This document shows, piece by piece, positions 8,183-16,806 of a stretch of 64,000 nt of DNA (position 1 is its first letter; every line of letters begins with the position of its first letter). Under the pieces are notes generated by a model. It was given only the letters and a program-made list of their open reading frames with translations. It did no database searches and was not told where the DNA came from. The stretch covers positions 62,001-126,000 of the forward strand of contig NZ_OMPD01000013.1 in assembly GCF_900312745.1 (NCBI RefSeq), read 5' to 3'. The translations under genes and the position numbers were made by a program. This DNA is from Aquimarina sp. AU58. GTDB taxonomy: Bacteria > Bacteroidota > Bacteroidia > Flavobacteriales > Flavobacteriaceae.

Positions 8183-9178
8183 ATGAGTAAAATCACAGCC
8201 GCTATCACCGCTGTAGGTGCATACGTGCCAGACTATGTGTTATCTAATGATATATTAGCAACAATGGTCGAAACTAACGACGAATGGATAACTAGTCGTA
8301 CAGGTATCAAAGAACGCAGGATACTAAAAGATAAAGATAAGGGAACATCTTTCTTAGGTATAAAAGCGGCAGAAGATCTAATCGCTAAAAAAAATCTCGA
8401 CCCTAAAGAGATTGACATGGTGATTTTTGCAACTGCAACTCCAGATCTTCCAGTTGCTGCAACTGCAGCATATACAGCTTCGAAGATTGGAGCCGTTAAT
8501 GCTTTTTCCTACGACTTACAGGCAGCTTGTTCCAGTTTTTTATATGGAATGTCTACTGCCGCCAGTTATATAGAATCAGGAAGATATAAAAAAGTGTTAG
8601 TAATAGGAGCCGATAAAATGTCCTCTATTATTGATTATACCGATCGTACCACTTGCATCATTTTTGGTGACGGTGGTGGTGCAGCTCTTTTTGAACCCAA
8701 CGATGAAGGTTTAGGTCTTCAAGACGAATACCTGCGTACCGATGGTATCGGAAGAGAGTTCTTAAAAATTGAAGCCGGAGGATCTATTCTACCTCCATCA
8801 GAAGAAACTGTAGCCAAAAGGCAGCACTTTGTTCAACAAGACGGAAAAACTGTATTTAAATATGCAGTTTCTAATATGGCAGATGCCAGTTCTAAGATTA
8901 TGGAACGTAATAGTTTAACAGGACAGGATGTAAATTGGCTTATTGCACATCAAGCCAATAAACGTATCATCGACGCTACAGCCAAAAGAATGGAGCTAGA
9001 TGAAAGTAAAGTTCTTATGAATATCCAACGATATGGTAATACAACCTCAGCCACCTTACCATTATTGTTACACGATTACGAGAAACAACTCAAAAAAGGA
9101 GACAACATAGTATTTGCCTCATTCGGTGGAGGCTTTACTTGGGGATCCATTTATCTTAAATGGGCCTATAATTCCTAA
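8183..9178 (+). CDS. fabH: Beta-ketoacyl-ACP synthase III
   Basis: Condenses acetyl-CoA (or a branched acyl-CoA primer) with malonyl-ACP to start fatty acid synthesis. The 331-residue protein carries the catalytic triad: Cys116 in LQAACSSFLYGM, His in WLIAHQANKRI and Asn in RYGNTTSATLP. N-terminal TSRTGIKERRI and C-terminal ASFGGGFTWGS are also typical. It is followed by accB and accC, forming a fatty-acid initiation cluster. Confidence 0.97.
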   Translation: MSKITAAITAVGAYVPDYVLSNDILATMVETNDEWITSRTGIKERRILKDKDKGTSFLGIKAAEDLIAKKNLDPKEIDMVIFATATPDLPVAATAAYTASKIGAVNAFSYDLQAACSSFLYGMSTAASYIESGRYKKVLVIGADKMSSIIDYTDRTTCIIFGDGGGAALFEPNDEGLGLQDEYLRTDGIGREFLKIEAGGSILPPSEETVAKRQHFVQQDGKTVFKYAVSNMADASSKIMERNSLTGQDVNWLIAHQANKRIIDATAKRMELDESKVLMNIQRYGNTTSATLPLLLHDYEKQLKKGDNIVFASFGGGFTWGSIYLKWAYNS

Positions 9179-9205
9179 ACAACTAAAACACACAATACCC
9201 ACATT

Positions 9206-9697
9206 ATGGATTTAAAAGAAATTCAGAATTTAATTAAATTCGTAGCCAAATCAGGGGCTAGCGAAGTAAAGTTAGAAATGGATGACATTAAAATCACCAT
9301 TAAAACTGCATCAGAAGATGGTAAAGAAACGACAATTGTACAACAACTACCAGTAACCCCTCAGGTGGTAGCTCCTGTACAATCACAACCAACACCTACT
9401 GCAATTACTCCTGCAGCAGTTGTAGAAGAAAAAAGTGCTTCTGACGATAATTCAAAATACATAACTATCAAATCACCTATAATAGGTACTTTATACAGAA
9501 AACCATCACCAGACAAACCTACATTTGTTGAAGTTGGTGATTCTATAAAAGAAGGAGATGTACTTTGTATTATTGAAGCAATGAAACTCTTTAATGAGAT
9601 CGAAAGTGAAGTTTCTGGTAAAATTGTAAAAGTATTAGTTGATGACTCTTCTCCAGTAGAATTTGATCAACCACTATTCTTAGTAGACCCATCATAA
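9206..9697 (+). CDS. accB: Biotin carboxyl carrier protein of acetyl-CoA carboxylase
   Basis: A 163-residue carrier subunit. An N-terminal dimerising helix region (1-45) and a Pro/Ala/Val-rich linker (about 47-75) lead to the biotinyl domain (85-163), with Lys127 in the canonical IIEAMKLFNE motif as the biotinylation site. Lies 27 bases after fabH and 88 before accC. Confidence 0.97.
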   Translation: MDLKEIQNLIKFVAKSGASEVKLEMDDIKITIKTASEDGKETTIVQQLPVTPQVVAPVQSQPTPTAITPAAVVEEKSASDDNSKYITIKSPIIGTLYRKPSPDKPTFVEVGDSIKEGDVLCIIEAMKLFNEIESEVSGKIVKVLVDDSSPVEFDQPLFLVDPS

Positions 9698-9785
9698 TTA
9701 ATCCCATAATTTCAAACCTTTAAATTTCAAATCGCATATCAAGAATTGAAATTTGTTGTTTGAATATTGTAATTTCTAAGAAGTT

Positions 9786-11135
9786 ATGTTTAAAAAAATT
9801 CTAATTGCAAATAGAGGTGAGATTGCATTGCGTGTAATCAGAACCTGCAAAGAAATGGGGATAAAATCTGTTGCGGTATACTCTACAGCAGATGCAGAAA
9901 GTTTACATGTACGTTTCGCAGATGAAGCCGTTTGTATCGGACCTGCACCCAGTAACGAATCCTACCTTAAAATGTCTAATATTATTGCTGCCGCAGAAAT
10001 CACAAATGCAGATGCAATACATCCAGGTTATGGTTTCCTTTCTGAGAACGCTAAGTTCTCTAAAATTTGTGAAGAGCACGAAATAAAGTTTATTGGTGCC
10101 AGTGCCGAAATGATTGATCAAATGGGTGATAAAGCCTCTGCAAAAGCTACTATGAAAGCAGCAGGAGTGCCTACAATCCCAGGTAGCGAAGGTATCTTGG
10201 ATTCTTTTGAAGAAACCGAAAAGCTTGCCGATGAAATGGGATACCCTGTAATGCTAAAAGCTACGGCTGGTGGTGGTGGAAAAGGTATGCGAGCTGTATG
10301 GGAAAAAGAAGACTTGAGAAAATCATGGGATAGTGCCCGCCAGGAAGCAGCAGCCTCATTTGGTAATGATGGTATGTATATGGAAAAACTCATCGAAGAA
10401 CCACGCCATATAGAAATTCAGATTGTAGGAGATAGTAACGGAAGAGCTTGTCATTTATCTGAAAGAGATTGCTCGGTACAACGTAGACACCAAAAGCTTA
10501 CAGAAGAAACTCCTTCGCCATTCATGACAGATGAATTGCGAAAAAAAATGGGAGAAGCTGCAGTAAAAGCTTCAGAATTCATCAAATATGAAGGTGCAGG
10601 AACAGTAGAGTTTTTGGTTGATAAACACCGTAATTTCTACTTTATGGAAATGAATACCCGTATCCAGGTAGAACACCCTATCACAGAACAAGTAGTTGAC
10701 TATGATCTAATTAGAGAACAAATTCTTGTTGCTGCAGGAGTGCCAATTTCGGGTAAAAACTATTTTCCACAATTACACTCTATAGAATGTAGGATCAATG
10801 CAGAAGATCCATATAAAGATTTTCGACCTTCACCAGGTAAAATCACCAATTTGCATATACCTGGAGGCCATGGTGTGCGAGTAGATACTCACGTATATAG
10901 TGGTTATATTATTCCGCCTAACTATGATTCTATGATTGCCAAATTAATAACCACTGCACAAACACGTGAAGAGGCGATTAATAAAATGAAGAGAGCATTA
11001 GATGAATTCGTAGTAGAAGGTATAAAAACTACCGTTCCCTTTCATAGACAACTTATGGATCATCCAGAATATATAGCTGGAAATTACACCACTAAGTTTA
11101 TGGAAGATTTTGAAATGGAAGACCCAACTGAATAA
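9786..11135 (+). CDS. accC: Acetyl-CoA carboxylase biotin carboxylase subunit
   Basis: ATP-dependent carboxylation of biotin on AccB. The 449-residue ATP-grasp enzyme begins [20 protein letters not shown] and shows the glycine-rich loop [33 protein letters not shown] and [14 protein letters not shown], all catalytic or nucleotide-binding segments of the family. Length and motif order are normal. A terminator follows directly. Confidence 0.98.
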   Translation: MFKKILIANRGEIALRVIRTCKEMGIKSVAVYSTADAESLHVRFADEAVCIGPAPSNESYLKMSNIIAAAEITNADAIHPGYGFLSENAKFSKICEEHEIKFIGASAEMIDQMGDKASAKATMKAAGVPTIPGSEGILDSFEETEKLADEMGYPVMLKATAGGGGKGMRAVWEKEDLRKSWDSARQEAAASFGNDGMYMEKLIEEPRHIEIQIVGDSNGRACHLSERDCSVQRRHQKLTEETPSPFMTDELRKKMGEAAVKASEFIKYEGAGTVEFLVDKHRNFYFMEMNTRIQVEHPITEQVVDYDLIREQILVAAGVPISGKNYFPQLHSIECRINAEDPYKDFRPSPGKITNLHIPGGHGVRVDTHVYSGYIIPPNYDSMIAKLITTAQTREEAINKMKRALDEFVVEGIKTTVPFHRQLMDHPEYIAGNYTTKFMEDFEMEDPTE

Positions 11136-11144
11136 CAACCAATT

Positions 11145-11170
11145 AAGCCTCAGCAATGAGGCTTTTTTTT
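11145..11170 (+). terminator. Intrinsic terminator after accC
   Basis: AAGCCTCA and TGAGGCTT pair around GCAA and run into a T tract. Confidence 0.85.
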
Positions 11171-11312
11171 GGCTTTTACTTACCATCAAAAATTACATTT
11201 TCAAAATAACAAGATTCTACCCCCCTAATCACTTTTAAGAACTCTTTCTTAGAAAATGTATTTTCTACTATTGTAACTACATAAGAAATCGTAAAATCTC
11301 TTTAGGAACGAC

Positions 11313-11320
11313 TATATTTG
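11313..11320 (+). promoter_or_regulatory. -7 promoter box before the FAD oxidoreductase
   Basis: TATATTTG matches TAnnTTTG, 29 bases before the TTG start at 11350, and so supports that start. Confidence 0.5.
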
Positions 11321-11349
11321 TTTTTCTAACAAATAATACCTGTTGTACT

Positions 11350-12462
11350 TTGAATTTTAGCTATTGGGAGCATAAAACTTGGTTATCTAATATCGATTTT
11401 ACTATTATCGGAAGTGGAATTGTAGGACTTACTTGTGCATTAAGATTACAAAACAATTTTCCGAAAGCCAAAATTCTTATTCTGGAGCGTGGTATACTAC
11501 CAAACGGAGCTAGTACCAAGAATGCAGGCTTTGCTTGTTTTGGAAGCCTCTCTGAAATTCTGGATGATTTAAATTCGCACAGTGAAGAAGAAGTACTGCA
11601 GCTTGTTAAAAAAAGACACAATGGACTTCAGTTATTAAGAAAACACTTAGGAGACCAGACCATCGGCTATTTTCAAAATGGCGGTTATGAACTTTTTACC
11701 AAAAATGATCAAGCTCTTTATGAAGACTGTTTTTCAAAAAGAGAGCAAATAAATACGTTATTAAAACCAATTTTTGAAGATGATGTTTTTAGTACAAGCT
11801 CTAATATTTTCAATTTTGGAAATATCCAACCTCAATACATCATTAACCAATTTGAAGGGCAAATCGATACCGGAAAAATGATGGAAGCATTACTAAAAAA
11901 GGTTCAAAATTCTGGGATTAAGATTCTAAATAATTGTACCGTCGAAACTTTTGATGATGACAACACTGCTGTTAAAATAAAAACCGATCAATTTACGTTC
12001 TCTACACATAAAGTATTGATTGCTACAAATGGTTTTGCTTCTCAATTAGGAATTCAGGAAGTAAAACCTGCTCGTGCTCAGGTTTTGATTACCCAACCCA
12101 TAGATAATTTACATATTAAAGGAACATTTCATCTAGATAAAGGATATTATTATTTTAGAAATATTGATAACAGAATCCTATTTGGCGGAGGTCGAAATCT
12201 AGATTTTAAAGCTGAAGAAACTACAGATTTGGCTCAAACAGAATTGATACAACAAAAATTAGAAGAAATTTTACGGGATGTAATTTTACCCGATATTAAT
12301 TTTGAAATCAATCATCGCTGGAGCGGAATTATGGGAGTAGGAAATCAAAAACAATCTATCGTTAAACAATTATCCCAAAACGTATTTTGTGGCGTGCGAC
12401 AGGGCGGAATGGGCGTTGCTATAGGAAGTCTGGTAGGTGCAGAATTAGCTGATCTTTTATAA
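11350..12462 (+). CDS. FAD-dependent oxidoreductase (DAO family)
   Basis: A 370-residue flavoprotein of the D-amino-acid oxidase / glycine oxidase fold. The dinucleotide-binding motif TIIGSGIVGLTCALRL is near residues 18-33, the sequence then shows LILERG and STKNAGFACFG, and the C-terminal GVRQGGMGVAIGS closes the FAD site. The apparent start is TTG: no ATG lies upstream in frame, and the FAD motif would lose its lead-in if a later ATG were used. The promoter box at 11313-11320 supports this. Next gene mtgA follows after 17 bases. Substrate unknown; secondary amines or D-amino acids are typical. Confidence 0.88.
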   Translation: MNFSYWEHKTWLSNIDFTIIGSGIVGLTCALRLQNNFPKAKILILERGILPNGASTKNAGFACFGSLSEILDDLNSHSEEEVLQLVKKRHNGLQLLRKHLGDQTIGYFQNGGYELFTKNDQALYEDCFSKREQINTLLKPIFEDDVFSTSSNIFNFGNIQPQYIINQFEGQIDTGKMMEALLKKVQNSGIKILNNCTVETFDDDNTAVKIKTDQFTFSTHKVLIATNGFASQLGIQEVKPARAQVLITQPIDNLHIKGTFHLDKGYYYFRNIDNRILFGGGRNLDFKAEETTDLAQTELIQQKLEEILRDVILPDINFEINHRWSGIMGVGNQKQSIVKQLSQNVFCGVRQGGMGVAIGSLVGAELADLL

Positions 12463-12479
12463 GTCATTCCTGTTGAATT

Positions 12480-13157
12480 ATGAAAAAATACTTCCGTTTT
12501 ATACTTAAAAGCTGCATCGCATTTATCATACTAAGTGTGCTGTGGGTACTCATATATACATGGGTTAATGTTCCTGCTACCCCGTTAATGGGAATTCGAA
12601 AATTACAATCTAAAAATAAATATACCATTCGCCATCAATGGGTACCATTATCCAAGATTTCTAAGAACCTACAACTAGCAGTTATTTGCAGCGAAGATCA
12701 ACGATTTATTGACCATAATGGTTTTGACAAAGAAGCTATCGAAAAAGCAATGGCAGAATATAAATCTGGTAAACGATTGCGAGGCGCAAGTACTATTTCT
12801 CAACAAACTGCCAAAAATATTTTTTTATGGCCTCATCGTAGCTGGATACGAAAAGGATTTGAAACCTATTTTACATTTTTGATAGAGACTTTCTGGAGTA
12901 AAGAACGTATTCTCGAAATTTATCTGAACAGCATAGAAATGGGAGATGGGATCTATGGAGCCGAAGCTGCTGCCCAGTTTTGGTTTAATACCTCTGCCGC
13001 TGCACTCAATAAGGACGAAGCTGCAGCTATTGCGGCAATACTTCCTAATCCCATACGCTTTTTGGCAAATCCACCTTCTGCATACACCAAAAAAAGAAAA
13101 AAATGGATTATGATACAAATGCGTAATTACGGTACTTTAGTATTTGATAAGAAATAG
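12480..13157 (+). CDS. mtgA: Monofunctional peptidoglycan glycosyltransferase
   Basis: Polymerises lipid II into glycan strands at the outer face of the inner membrane. The 225-residue protein has one N-terminal membrane helix (about 8-28) and a GT51 domain. Motifs are SEDQRFIDHNGFD with catalytic Glu72, GASTISQQTAKNIFL, and RILEIYLNSIEMGDGIYG. There is no transpeptidase domain, so it is the stand-alone type. It sits between the oxidoreductase and a small coiled-coil gene. Confidence 0.95.
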   Translation: MKKYFRFILKSCIAFIILSVLWVLIYTWVNVPATPLMGIRKLQSKNKYTIRHQWVPLSKISKNLQLAVICSEDQRFIDHNGFDKEAIEKAMAEYKSGKRLRGASTISQQTAKNIFLWPHRSWIRKGFETYFTFLIETFWSKERILEIYLNSIEMGDGIYGAEAAAQFWFNTSAAALNKDEAAAIAAILPNPIRFLANPPSAYTKKRKKWIMIQMRNYGTLVFDKK

Positions 13158-13161
13158 CAAT

Positions 13162-13617
13162 ATGAATCCACAAAAAATCAAAGAAGAAATCCTAAATCAA
13201 TGTCAAAATTATGTGGATCAAAGATTGCAAAGAATTCAAAATACTATTAGTGGTATTCAAGAATCTTTAACTTCTGAAACCAAAAGCTCTGCTGGAGACA
13301 AACATGAAACCGGGCGAGCTATGTTACAATTAGAACGTGAAAAGGCAGGAAAACAATTAGCCGAGGTACAGAAATTGCAGGAAATTCTAGCGAAGATTAA
13401 TATTTCTCCTTCAGAACATATTCACCTTGGTAGTCTGGTGATTACCTCACAAGGTCATTACTTTATTAGTATCTCTGTCGGTAAACTCTCTATAGGAGAT
13501 AAATCCTATTTTGCTATAGCTGCTAATTCTCCTATTGGTAAATTACTATTAGGAAAAACTACTGGTGATTCTTTTAGCTTTAATGGAAATGAAATTGTAA
13601 TCAAACAAGTTTCTTAA
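13162..13617 (+). CDS. GreA/GreB-like small coiled-coil protein
   Basis: A 151-residue protein starting MNPQKIKEEIL at ATG 13162; an upstream TTG at 13144 would overlap mtgA and is less likely. It has an N-terminal alpha-helical coiled coil (about 1-85) with the segment SSAGDKHETGRAMLQLEREK, and a beta-rich C-terminal domain (LGSLVITSQGHYFISISVG, SPIGKLLLGKTTGD) reminiscent of transcript cleavage factors. The GD-K-ETGRAM segment resembles the acidic tip of GreA-like proteins. It may modulate RNA polymerase, which is an inference from fold resemblance. Proteins like this are often given a doubtful 3-oxoacyl-ACP synthase label. Confidence 0.7.
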   Translation: MNPQKIKEEILNQCQNYVDQRLQRIQNTISGIQESLTSETKSSAGDKHETGRAMLQLEREKAGKQLAEVQKLQEILAKINISPSEHIHLGSLVITSQGHYFISISVGKLSIGDKSYFAIAANSPIGKLLLGKTTGDSFSFNGNEIVIKQVS

Positions 13618-13656
13618 CTAATACCTTTTGAACATGATGGTCTTTTGTTAGCCTAT

Positions 13657-14736
13657 TTAGTTTTTTAAAAATTCTTGAAAACTGTAGTATTTAATTGCTT
13701 TTTGTTTTAATGGGTTTAGACTCCAATCTTCCCATTTATTTTTATATGGATCATAACCACACTTTAAAGGTTTGGAATATAGATCTTCTGGATTATCTAC
13801 ATATGCTCTGCAATCAGTACAAACCCTACGATACTCACAATCTTTACAAGTGTCTATCAAATCTTTATGTATGTTCCAGTTTTTTTGAAAATTTAATGAT
13901 TTTGCAATCGTTTCTATATCATGCGTTTTAATATTTCCAAAAACATTTGACATAGAAGGGCAATTTTTGATATTTCCATTACTATCAATACTTAATTTTT
14001 TATTCAAACATGAATTAAATTTAAGGGATTCTGTAAAAACAGGTATTTTAATTGAAAATAATTTAGGATCAATAATCCCACAATGATCTTGATGATCTAT
14101 AACACGAGAAATCATCTGGATTTTAGGAGTATCAGTCTTTATTGTGGCGTTTTTTTCTTTGACAGAATGTACTATAAAAAGAACGATCCTAGGGTATTTA
14201 ATTGACAATCTCTCGATCTCTTTAGTATCTAATTCACTAGTGAAGGGTAAAAAAACGGTTATGCTTCTAATCACAGATTTAGCACAATGCCCTGCAAAAA
14301 ATGCCAGTTTATCCAAATCTATTGTCTTATAAAATCGGATTTCTACAAATTTGCATAATAAATTGGTTAGAGCAGTAGTTATTTTTTGTAAATCATCATT
14401 ATTCAACTGCTCCATTTCTATAATAGCATTATTGATATGTTCTGGTGATTTCCATTGTAGATTCAAATCAGGAAATCTATCTGGTTCATCTGTCCAAAAA
14501 CCAAGTTCATTTTTTTCAAGATATTCTAAATATTCCTGTACAGTCTCCCGATCTTCCTGCGAGAATTTTTTAATATCTTCTGGGGTATCACTATTCTTAG
14601 TTTTTTCAAGAAATTCTGCCAAGGGGAGTGGAATAGAATACACTTTACCTCGATGAAGATCACAAATCGTTGCCAAAGAAGCCCCTTTAACAATGATGCA
14701 ATTAGCAAATAACTTAAAACTCTTTTTGTTCATCAA
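13657..14736 (-). CDS. gwsS: Grasp-with-spasm system SPASM-domain peptide maturase
   Basis: A 359-residue protein with a C-terminal SPASM domain, the auxiliary Fe-S domain usually attached to radical-SAM peptide-modifying enzymes. Visible cysteines are Cys243, 259, 297, 300, 306, 309 and 326, with CKDCEYRRVCTDC as the core cluster motif and IDSNGNIKNCPSM before it. The N-terminal part (DLHRGKVYSIP, then an acidic helical stretch about 50-85) resembles the wHTH-like leader-binding segment of such enzymes. No CxxxCxxC radical-SAM motif exists anywhere upstream of the SPASM domain, so classical SAM chemistry is not expected. Last gene of the RiPP operon; its start overlaps the 77-residue gene by 23 bases. 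Confidence 0.88.
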   Translation of the reverse strand: MMNKKSFKLFANCIIVKGASLATICDLHRGKVYSIPLPLAEFLEKTKNSDTPEDIKKFSQEDRETVQEYLEYLEKNELGFWTDEPDRFPDLNLQWKSPEHINNAIIEMEQLNNDDLQKITTALTNLLCKFVEIRFYKTIDLDKLAFFAGHCAKSVIRSITVFLPFTSELDTKEIERLSIKYPRIVLFIVHSVKEKNATIKTDTPKIQMISRVIDHQDHCGIIDPKLFSIKIPVFTESLKFNSCLNKKLSIDSNGNIKNCPSMSNVFGNIKTHDIETIAKSLNFQKNWNIHKDLIDTCKDCEYRRVCTDCRAYVDNPEDLYSKPLKCGYDPYKNKWEDWSLNPLKQKAIKYYSFQEFLKN

Positions 14737-14947
14737 ATGTTAATAGTTTTGAAATTGGTTTTTGAGATAGTTTACATTCTACAAACTCTGAATGGTACAC
14801 CGGGATATGATCAAAAGATACTATACTAGAAGTCTCAGAAATATCTTCTGATATTTGTAATTCCTTTATCGTATGATTTCTAAGAAAAAAAGGTAATTTA
14901 TCTAGGTGTTTTTGAAAAAATATTTCTGTTTTATCCATCATTTTCAA
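14714..14947 (-). CDS. Small unknown protein of the RiPP operon, 77 residues
   Basis: Not recognised. The gene overlaps gwsG (17 bases at its start) and gwsS (23 bases at its end), so all three are translationally coupled. The product is soluble, with an amphipathic N-terminal helix (EIFFQKHLDKLPFFLRNHTI) and a C-terminal half rich in Ser, Glu and Ile. The start could be ATG at 14947 or an internal Met at residues 3 or 4. Position suggests a partner of the maturases, such as a leader-binding or chaperone subunit. It lacks a Gly-Gly leader site, so it is unlikely to be a second precursor. Confidence 0.7.
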   Translation of the reverse strand: MKMMDKTEIFFQKHLDKLPFFLRNHTIKELQISEDISETSSIVSFDHIPVYHSEFVECKLSQKPISKLLTFDEQKEF

Positions 14948-15920
14948 TTAAAGTTTTTGCAATCTCGTCCTCTAGGTAATAATTACAGGGTTTTGATGTA
15001 AAACCAAATTGCCCTGTAGGGTTTACCTCTAAGAACACGTATTTCTTATCTGGTGTTTTTATTAAATCGATAGAACCTGTATTTAGCTTCAACTCAGTCA
15101 TAAATTTTATTATTTTTTCTTCTATCTCCTTTGGTAGTAAATAAGGAACTCTTCTGTTTGGTCTTTCGTCATTATAATTTCTAAAATCAGTTTTGGTTTG
15201 CGAGTCTAATTGGGAAAACATAGCCATAGTATAAAACTTTCCTTCTAAATAAAAGACCCTGAGTTCGATATCCTTTTCGACATATGCTTGAAAAAAAGAT
15301 GGAAAAAAGATGGATGGTAATTCTTGTAACTGTTCAGGATTTACTTTTTCTGTTAGAAAATCAATTACACAATCTTTTTCCTGAAAAGAGATACCCTCAT
15401 ATAGTGGTTTTGCTATTATTTCTTTATGTTTTTCAACAAAAGACAGTAATTCTTTCTTTGAGTTTGTAAGTAAAGAATCGGGAATTTCTAATCCTATTTT
15501 TTTTGCCAAACGAAGGTTCGCAAACTTATCTACTTTTATGGCTTCAGGACTAGGGAGTTGATACGAATTTTTAAAATTATAAAAAATTTGTGCATTGATT
15601 TTTCCTATTTCTTGACTAAGACACCATCGCAACTCAATAAGGTTAATATTAGTGCAATTAATATCTTCAAATATTGGAGAAAACTGAGTTTTATGTTTTA
15701 AAAAGCCTTGAAACCATACACTTTTATATATATGTGTTTTATGTAAAGAATTAACCTGAGAATTACCCAACTGCATAGACCAATCATTACCTGAATCATA
15801 AAAGTCTTCTCCTGAAAAAAAATCAAATTTAGCATTATTATAAAGTAGCCAATCTATGACTTCTTCATAACTTTCGTTTTCTTCTTTGTAATTTTTGCAA
15901 ATTAATATCATAACAATCAA
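14931..15920 (-). CDS. gwsG: Grasp-with-spasm system ATP-grasp peptide ligase
   Basis: A 329-residue ATP-grasp ligase of the graspetide (MdnC/MvdD-like) group, which links Ser/Thr or Lys side chains to Asp/Glu side chains in a precursor peptide. Marks in order are the substrate-lobe region with WFQGFL (about 69-74), NLRLAKKIGLEIPDSL (136-150), the ATP-binding Lys171 in IIAKPL, IELRVFYLEG (218-227), the DFRNYN segment (245-250) and the metal-binding FLEVNPTGQFGF with Glu298 and Asn300. These residues are those expected in an active ligase. It follows the lipoprotein gene by 9 bases. Substrate is most likely the peptide at 16642-16806. Confidence 0.9.
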   Translation of the reverse strand: MIVMILICKNYKEENESYEEVIDWLLYNNAKFDFFSGEDFYDSGNDWSMQLGNSQVNSLHKTHIYKSVWFQGFLKHKTQFSPIFEDINCTNINLIELRWCLSQEIGKINAQIFYNFKNSYQLPSPEAIKVDKFANLRLAKKIGLEIPDSLLTNSKKELLSFVEKHKEIIAKPLYEGISFQEKDCVIDFLTEKVNPEQLQELPSIFFPSFFQAYVEKDIELRVFYLEGKFYTMAMFSQLDSQTKTDFRNYNDERPNRRVPYLLPKEIEEKIIKFMTELKLNTGSIDLIKTPDKKYVFLEVNPTGQFGFTSKPCNYYLEDEIAKTLIENDG

Positions 15921-15929
15921 AAAAGATTT

Positions 15930-16532
15930 CTATTGAGATTCGAATTCTCCTAACTCTAGTATTTCTAATAATTGTTTAATGTTCTCTTCATTACTAATGG
16001 CATGTGGATGACTTTTATCAAATTTATGCCGATGCATGTTATTAAGTAAAAAAGAAAAGTTGTCAGCAGTAATAAGGTTGTCTTTATAAGCTTGATATAG
16101 ATAAGGGAATAACTCTAATTGTTTTTCATAAGTGGGTTGATGCATACAAATTAACTCTATTGCCCCACTAATTCTATAATCATCAAGTTTAAACGTTGGA
16201 TATCCATGTGTTTCCAGATATTTTTTAGCTTTAATAAAGTTAATACTGTCAACATATATCATTCTATCCATATGCTCCTGATATTCATAAGAATTCATGT
16301 CATAATTATTTCTCTTTAAAATCTCATGCTCTCTATCAGAATTTCTTACATCTTGATCTTCATCGTATAAATCAATAAGAAACTGTTCTTTCTTTTCTTG
16401 GGTATCTAATGATAGCATTAAAGAATCCAAATCTTCTGTTTGGGGCTCATTAACCTTTAGTTTTGATTCTTTATTACAAGATAGCGTTACTACAATCACA
16501 AGTATAGTAAATAAGGTGCTCTTTGGTAGCAT
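15930..16532 (-). CDS. Lipoprotein of the RiPP operon, possibly DUF6624-like
   Basis: A 200-residue secreted lipoprotein: a short signal peptide ends at Cys19 in LVIVVTLSCNKES. The mature part is mostly helical and acidic, with conserved-looking TFKLDDYRISGAIELICMH and the closing segments NNMHRHKFDKSHP. I recall similar proteins under the DUF6624 name, but cannot confirm it. It lies between the precursor gene (109 bases upstream) and gwsG. A role in export, sensing or self-protection is conceivable, not shown. Confidence 0.7.
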   Translation of the reverse strand: MLPKSTLFTILVIVVTLSCNKESKLKVNEPQTEDLDSLMLSLDTQEKKEQFLIDLYDEDQDVRNSDREHEILKRNNYDMNSYEYQEHMDRMIYVDSINFIKAKKYLETHGYPTFKLDDYRISGAIELICMHQPTYEKQLELFPYLYQAYKDNLITADNFSFLLNNMHRHKFDKSHPHAISNEENIKQLLEILELGEFESQ

Positions 16533-16641
16533 AAGGACATGGTTTTAGTTTTACACTTTATATTACCTAATATTATAATTAAGTAAAGGCAATAGAGCTA
16601 AATACTATAGGATAGAATTAGCTCCAAGCCTTTTTAACTAT

Positions 16642-16806
16642 TTAACAACAACCTGTGTCCCTCCAATCACCATATTCTCGCGGTATGCTAAAAATCCAAC
16701 CTGGTTCAGTTTTCCAATGTCTTGTTTCTTGACCACATCCACCTTTAATCGTTAACGCATTGTTATCTTCAATAACATGTACATCTAAATCTTTAAGTTT
16801 TTTCAT
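16642..16806 (-). CDS. Grasp-with-spasm RiPP precursor peptide, 54 residues
   Basis: A short frame that starts MKKLKDLDVHVIEDNNALTI, continues to a Gly22-Gly23 processing site and ends in TGCC. It is the first gene of the minus-strand operon with the lipoprotein, gwsG and gwsS. The 31-residue core (24-54) contains possible ring donors Thr28, Thr33, Ser40, Thr51 and Lys32 and acceptors Glu27, Glu34, Glu44, Asp47 and Asp50, plus Cys24, 53 and 54 and three Trp. Ester or amide crosslinks between such pairs are the known product of graspetide ligases. The core has three Trp, unusual for a peptide this small. Assignment rests on context and the GG leader; no other candidate precursor lies near. Confidence 0.75.
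   Translation of the reverse strand: MKKLKDLDVHVIEDNNALTIKGGCGQETRHWKTEPGWIFSIPREYGDWRDTGCC

Noticed and set aside
10118-10393. Minus-strand frame inside accC
   Set aside because: It is the antisense of a conserved enzyme and its translation looks random.
13657-14736. Calling the SPASM protein a radical-SAM enzyme
   Set aside because: No CxxxCxxC motif is present before the SPASM cysteines.
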